Position numbers and translations under genes: made by a program
NCBI GenBank assembly: GCA_965140405.1
Contig: OZ223208.1
Coordinates: 2,170,001 to 2,234,000, forward strand
Length of the DNA: 64,000 nucleotides
Direction of reading: 5' to 3'
From: G963556115 sp963666605
GTDB taxonomy: Bacteria > Planctomycetota > SZUA-567
The notes under the pieces: model-generated
The model's database searches: none
What the model saw: only the letters and a program-made list of their open reading frames with translations
Told to the model about the DNA's origin: nothing
Shown here: piece by piece, positions 61,012 to 64,000 of the stretch
How the letters are laid out: each line of letters starts with the position of its first letter
How positions within the stretch are numbered: position 1 is the stretch's first letter

Positions 61012-62553
61012 TTACCTAGCAAATTCTGTGATTCTGTATTCACGAACCATAGTAACTTTTACTTCACCTGGATAGGTCAATTCATCCTCGATCTGTTGTG
61101 CTATACTTCTACAGATCTTCTGACATTCAGCATCACTAGTTTTAGACGCTTCTGCAATAACTCTAAGTTCTCTACCAGCCTGAATTGCAAAAGTCTTCTC
61201 AACTTGTGGATAGCTATTCGCTATAGACTCAAGCCTCTCAAGGCGTTTCACATAGTTCTCAAGTGTTTCACGACGTGCCCCAGGTCTTGCAGCGCTAATA
61301 GCATCTGCAGCTTGTACAATCGTAGCATATAGGTTGTCTGCGGCATCAGGGGTGTGGTGGTTGACAATTGCTGATATTACATCTTTAGGTTCATTACAAA
61401 TTCTAGCAACCTCGCCACCAAGTTCTGGGTGTGTACCTTCTTGCTCATGGTCAATAGCCTTACCAATATCATGTAAAAGACCACAGCGCCTAGCAAGAGC
61501 CTCATCAAGACCGAGTTGTGATGCGAGCATGCCTGAAATAAATCCAACTTCACGACAGTGATCAAGAACATTTTGACCATAGCTACTTCTAAATTTGAGA
61601 CGTCCAAGGAGCATTATTTCACGAGGCTTAAGGTTTCTAACATCTAGCTCTAAAGCGACCTTCTTACCTGTCTCCTCAAGAACCTTGTCCATTTCATCAC
61701 GAATCTTTAGGACAACTTCTTCAATACGAGCAGGATGTATACGGCCATCACTCACAAGTCTTGCCATCGCTCTTGCAGCAATTTCACGCCTTACAGGCTC
61801 GAAACCTGAAAGTACAACAACACCTGGGGTGTCGTCAACAATTACATCAATGCCTGTTGCATTCTCAAATGCACGGATATTTCTACCCTCTCGACCAATA
61901 ATTCTACCCTTCATGTCGTCACTCGGCAACTCGACCGAACTTACAACATGTTCCGTTGTATATTCCACAGCCATTCTGTTGATAGCATTTGAGATATACT
62001 TCTGCGCATTCTCTTCAGCCATTTCTTTTGCTCTAGCAGTAGCTCTGTCAACGATTTGGACTATTTCTGATTCCATCTCACGTTCTGTATGCTTTATAAC
62101 ATGTTCTTTAGCTTCCTCTACTGAAAGCTGTGAAATTTCTTGTAATCTTGCTCGCTGTGCTTCAATTATTTTGGTAACTTCGTGTTCACGGCTTTGAAGT
62201 GTTCGTTCTTTGTTTTCAAGTTTTGATTCATAATCCTTTACCTGTGCCTCTTTTTTCTCAAGGGATTCAACTTTTCTATCAAGATTATCTTCTCTCTTGG
62301 TTAGACGTTTTTCAATCGCTTTGAGCTCTCCACGTTCTGATCTATTTTGTGCATCAAGTTCTTCACGATGTTTGAGAAGTTCAGCCTTATTAGAAACGAT
62401 TGCTTCTTGTCTGAGATGTTCTGCTTCTTTTTGTGCTTGCTCAAGAAGTTCTGCAATGTCCTTTTCTGCAGCGACTGCTCTATATACAGCCCAGTAGTGT
62501 CGACCTAATACACCTCCTAGGATACCTATTACAAAAATAACTGTTTCAATCAT
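61012..62553 (-). CDS. rny: Ribonuclease Y
   Basis: 513 residues. An N-terminal membrane anchor (about 2-20), a long charged coiled coil to about 180, a KH RNA-binding domain (DDMKGRIIGREGRNIRAFE), and an HD domain with His361-Asp362 (LLHDIGKAID). RNase Y starts mRNA decay at the membrane in bacteria lacking RNase E as the main enzyme. GGGGAA precedes the ATG. It ends in an intrinsic terminator. Confidence 0.96.
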   Translation of the reverse strand: MIETVIFVIGILGGVLGRHYWAVYRAVAAEKDIAELLEQAQKEAEHLRQEAIVSNKAELLKHREELDAQNRSERGELKAIEKRLTKREDNLDRKVESLEKKEAQVKDYESKLENKERTLQSREHEVTKIIEAQRARLQEISQLSVEEAKEHVIKHTEREMESEIVQIVDRATARAKEMAEENAQKYISNAINRMAVEYTTEHVVSSVELPSDDMKGRIIGREGRNIRAFENATGIDVIVDDTPGVVVLSGFEPVRREIAARAMARLVSDGRIHPARIEEVVLKIRDEMDKVLEETGKKVALELDVRNLKPREIMLLGRLKFRSSYGQNVLDHCREVGFISGMLASQLGLDEALARRCGLLHDIGKAIDHEQEGTHPELGGEVARICNEPKDVISAIVNHHTPDAADNLYATIVQAADAISAARPGARRETLENYVKRLERLESIANSYPQVEKTFAIQAGRELRVIAEASKTSDAECQKICRSIAQQIEDELTYPGEVKVTMVREYRITEFAR

Positions 62554-63113
62554 TTGTTCCCCTTTATAGTTTCATTATCTGCAAAGACGCAGGTTATTGC
62601 ATAATTATTAGACCTATTAATCATAGGTGATTATATTAATATGCGTTAGATATAAAATGATGTATAATAGAGGTGTAATAAAATAAGTTGCTTAGCCTAA
62701 AAATATATAATACATATTATATGTAAAATACAGTAGTAAGGTCTCTTTGTTATAATAATCCGTGAATATATTATCGCAAAAGTATTTTATTATAAGATAG
62801 AAGATTTTATAAGCATAATTATGAAATACCATGCCAATTGACACTAGACACTGTAGTTTGTTTAATTTTTGAATATAATTAGCAATACAAAGTGTCTAGC
62901 TATAACACTTGTACTGTTCCTTCTAACACATCTAACACATCATTATAATGCATGCAATCGATATTATTTTAAAATAATTCATCTTTGTATCTAAACATAC
63001 ACTTCTAATATTATTTTTTTTGATAGTAAAGGTCAAGAGTATCTTTAAAAAAATCCACATGATTTACATCTGAGTGAAGGCTTATTAATAATGCTATTTT
63101 TTTACATAAGTAC

Positions 63114-63142
63114 TTGACCGCATTTGATATAATATCTATAAT
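63114..63142 (+). promoter_or_regulatory. Predicted prfB promoter
   Basis: TTGACC (63114-63119), a 17-base spacer and perfect TATAAT (63137-63142). Transcription would begin near 63149, about 45 bases before prfB. Confidence 0.75.
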
Positions 63143-63181
63143 TTTTTCTCTATTTGATATTAAATCAATAAATTTTTCTCT
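63122..63181 (+). repeat. 30-base tandem repeat at the prfB promoter
   Basis: Two adjacent copies, 63122-63151 and 63152-63181, agree at 26 of 30 positions (both begin ATTTGATAT and end TTTTTCTCT). The first copy contains the -10 box, so the repeat straddles the transcription start. Confidence 0.75.
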
Positions 63182-63192
63182 GGGGATACTAT

Positions 63193-64000
63193 ATGGCTGA
63201 TTTGTATGAGATTAATAGCATCATAGAGAGCGCAAACAAACGTTTAAACGAATTGCATGATTCGCTTAAAATTTCAGAAAAGCTCGATATGTTAAAAAAT
63301 ATTGATGTACTTATGGCTGAAAATAGTTTTTGGGATGATTCGACTGCCGCGCAGACAACGCTCCAAGAACGTAAGGCGATTACAACTATTACTGAACCAT
63401 ATTTAAAATTTACAACAGATCTTGATGACGCTATAGAGCTACTCGAGCTTGGAAAGGAAGAATCTGATCAAGATACGGTTGATGAGGCTGGAGAATTAAT
63501 TATTGGACTTCAGAGTGACTTAGTCGCTTTAGAGACGATGGCACTACTATCTGAACCACATGACTCTGAGAATGCATTTTTTAGTATTCACACCGGTGCT
63601 GGTGGCTCGGATGCTTGCGAGTGTGCTCAAATGCTACTTAGAATGTATACAAGATATTTTGATTCGAAAGGGTGGAGTGTTGAGACATTGTCTTTTATTG
63701 AAGGTGAAGAAATAGGAATAAAGGGGGTAGATCTACGTGTAAGTGGTGAATATGTCTATGGAATGCTAAAAAGTGAGCTTGGTGTTCACCGGCTGGTGAG
63801 GATTTCACCATTTTCTGGGCGTAGAGAGACCAGTTTTGCTGCGGTTGATGTTGTTCCTGACTTCAGAAATGATATCAATATTGAGATTGATGAGAATGAA
63901 CTTCGAATTGATACATATAGGGCAGGTGGTAAGGGTGGGCAGCATGTCAATACTACAGATTCTGCGGTTCGCATTACCCATATTCCTACAAATATTGTAG
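63193..64000 (+). CDS. prfB: Peptide chain release factor 2, 5' part (cut by window end)
   Basis: 269 residues are visible, and the frame runs off the end. The stop-recognition tripeptide SPF is at 205-207 and the catalytic GGQ at 248-250. RF2 ends peptides at UGA and UAA. In many species codon 26 is a UGA that needs a +1 shift. Here codons 25-26 are CTT AAA, in frame, so no frameshift is needed and no autoregulation of that kind is expected. A GGGGA lies upstream of the ATG. Confidence 0.96.
   Translation, partial: MADLYEINSIIESANKRLNELHDSLKISEKLDMLKNIDVLMAENSFWDDSTAAQTTLQERKAITTITEPYLKFTTDLDDAIELLELGKEESDQDTVDEAGELIIGLQSDLVALETMALLSEPHDSENAFFSIHTGAGGSDACECAQMLLRMYTRYFDSKGWSVETLSFIEGEEIGIKGVDLRVSGEYVYGMLKSELGVHRLVRISPFSGRRETSFAAVDVVPDFRNDINIEIDENELRIDTYRAGGKGGQHVNTTDSAVRITHIPTNIV

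Larger units (their letters stand above)
62554..63192. other. Non-coding region between rny and prfB
   Basis: These 639 bases contain no ORF I trust. They hold an inverted repeat of 9 bases (CTAGACACT at 62844-62852 and AGTGTCTAG at 62891-62899) with a 38-base spacer, a 30-base tandem repeat at 63122-63181 and the prfB promoter. No tRNA or known small RNA was recognised. Confidence 0.5.

Noticed and set aside
61595..62197. A 200-codon Ser/Thr-rich open frame on the plus strand
   Set aside because: It is antisense to rny, whose coiled-coil codons create a long open frame on the other strand.
63193..63300. A programmed +1 frameshift in prfB
   Set aside because: No in-frame UGA exists near codon 26 and the frame is continuous through SPF and GGQ.
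1..64000. tRNA, rRNA, CRISPR arrays, insertion sequences or prophage
   Set aside because: I looked through the gaps and found no cloverleaf, regularly spaced repeats, transposase or integrase; only terminators and small inverted repeats.

Overview
The window is a 64 kb stretch of AT-rich bacterial chromosome. It is densely coded with short gaps, and shows no rRNA, tRNA, CRISPR array, insertion sequence or prophage. The organism looks like an anaerobe. It carries a three-gene [FeFe]-hydrogenase (NuoE-like, NuoF-like and H-cluster subunits), RNase Y, a membrane SppA protease, an ECF-type sigma factor with a FecR-like membrane partner, and a large set of chemotaxis and two-component proteins. 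No ribosomal RNA is present, so the phylum cannot be read from the window. A Gram-negative-type anaerobe is my best guess; Lentisphaerota or a similar deep lineage is possible, but that is only an impression.

Layout. 1-5 kb: the end of fucU (L-fucose mutarotase), an Opp/Dpp-type ABC ATPase, leucyl aminopeptidase pepA, and a large protein with an HPr-like domain. 4.8-8.6 kb (minus): leuS-sppA. 8.9-10.6 kb: a membrane-anchored MsrA-MsrB fusion and a Nudix hydrolase. 10.6-14.9 kb (minus): a six-gene run of M42 peptidase, small protein, HDOD protein, methyltransferase-like protein, obgE and a YciI-like protein. 15.2-30.4 kb: the chemotaxis region, with two CheA kinases, two CheB, one CheR, two CheD-type proteins, CheY proteins, two CheX-type phosphatases and an HDOD protein. 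It is interrupted by a minus-strand pair of a PilZ protein and proA. No chemoreceptor, free-standing CheW or motility structural gene is present.

30.5-32.7 kb: a padR regulator with a perfect palindromic operator, overlapping a flavodoxin-SCP2-membrane fusion protein. 32.8-34.6 kb (minus): leuA behind a Leu-rich leader peptide and attenuator hairpin. 34.8-39.0 kb: the hydrogenase operon. 39-44.5 kb: a receiver-ATPase regulator, nitroreductase, secreted parvulin, TPR-sulfotransferase, an orphan FlhB tail and comF. 44.5-55 kb: GH57 glycosidase, DHH phosphoesterase, pseudo-receiver, asnS, RluA-type pseudouridine synthase, thpR, a short N-acetylglutamate synthase and a DinG-type helicase-exonuclease. 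55-64 kb: an unknown gene that appears frameshifted, a Ca2+-type P-ATPase, the FecR-like protein and sigma factor, rny, a 0.6 kb non-coding gap and the start of prfB.

How the parts work together. The chemotaxis region looks like two kinase modules. Module 1 starts with a PTS EIIA gene and contains CheA1, a receiver, CheB1, CheY and a receiver-CheX fusion. Module 2 contains CheA2 with two HPt domains, a CheD paralog lacking its catalytic residues, CheR, CheB2, a canonical CheD, an HDOD protein, CheY and CheX. The EIIA gene and the HPr-like protein hint at sugar-status (PTS) input to signalling. The best regulatory elements are the leu attenuator, the padR operator and several well-spaced promoters. 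Nearly every convergent gene pair is separated by a long perfect hairpin that probably ends transcription from both sides.
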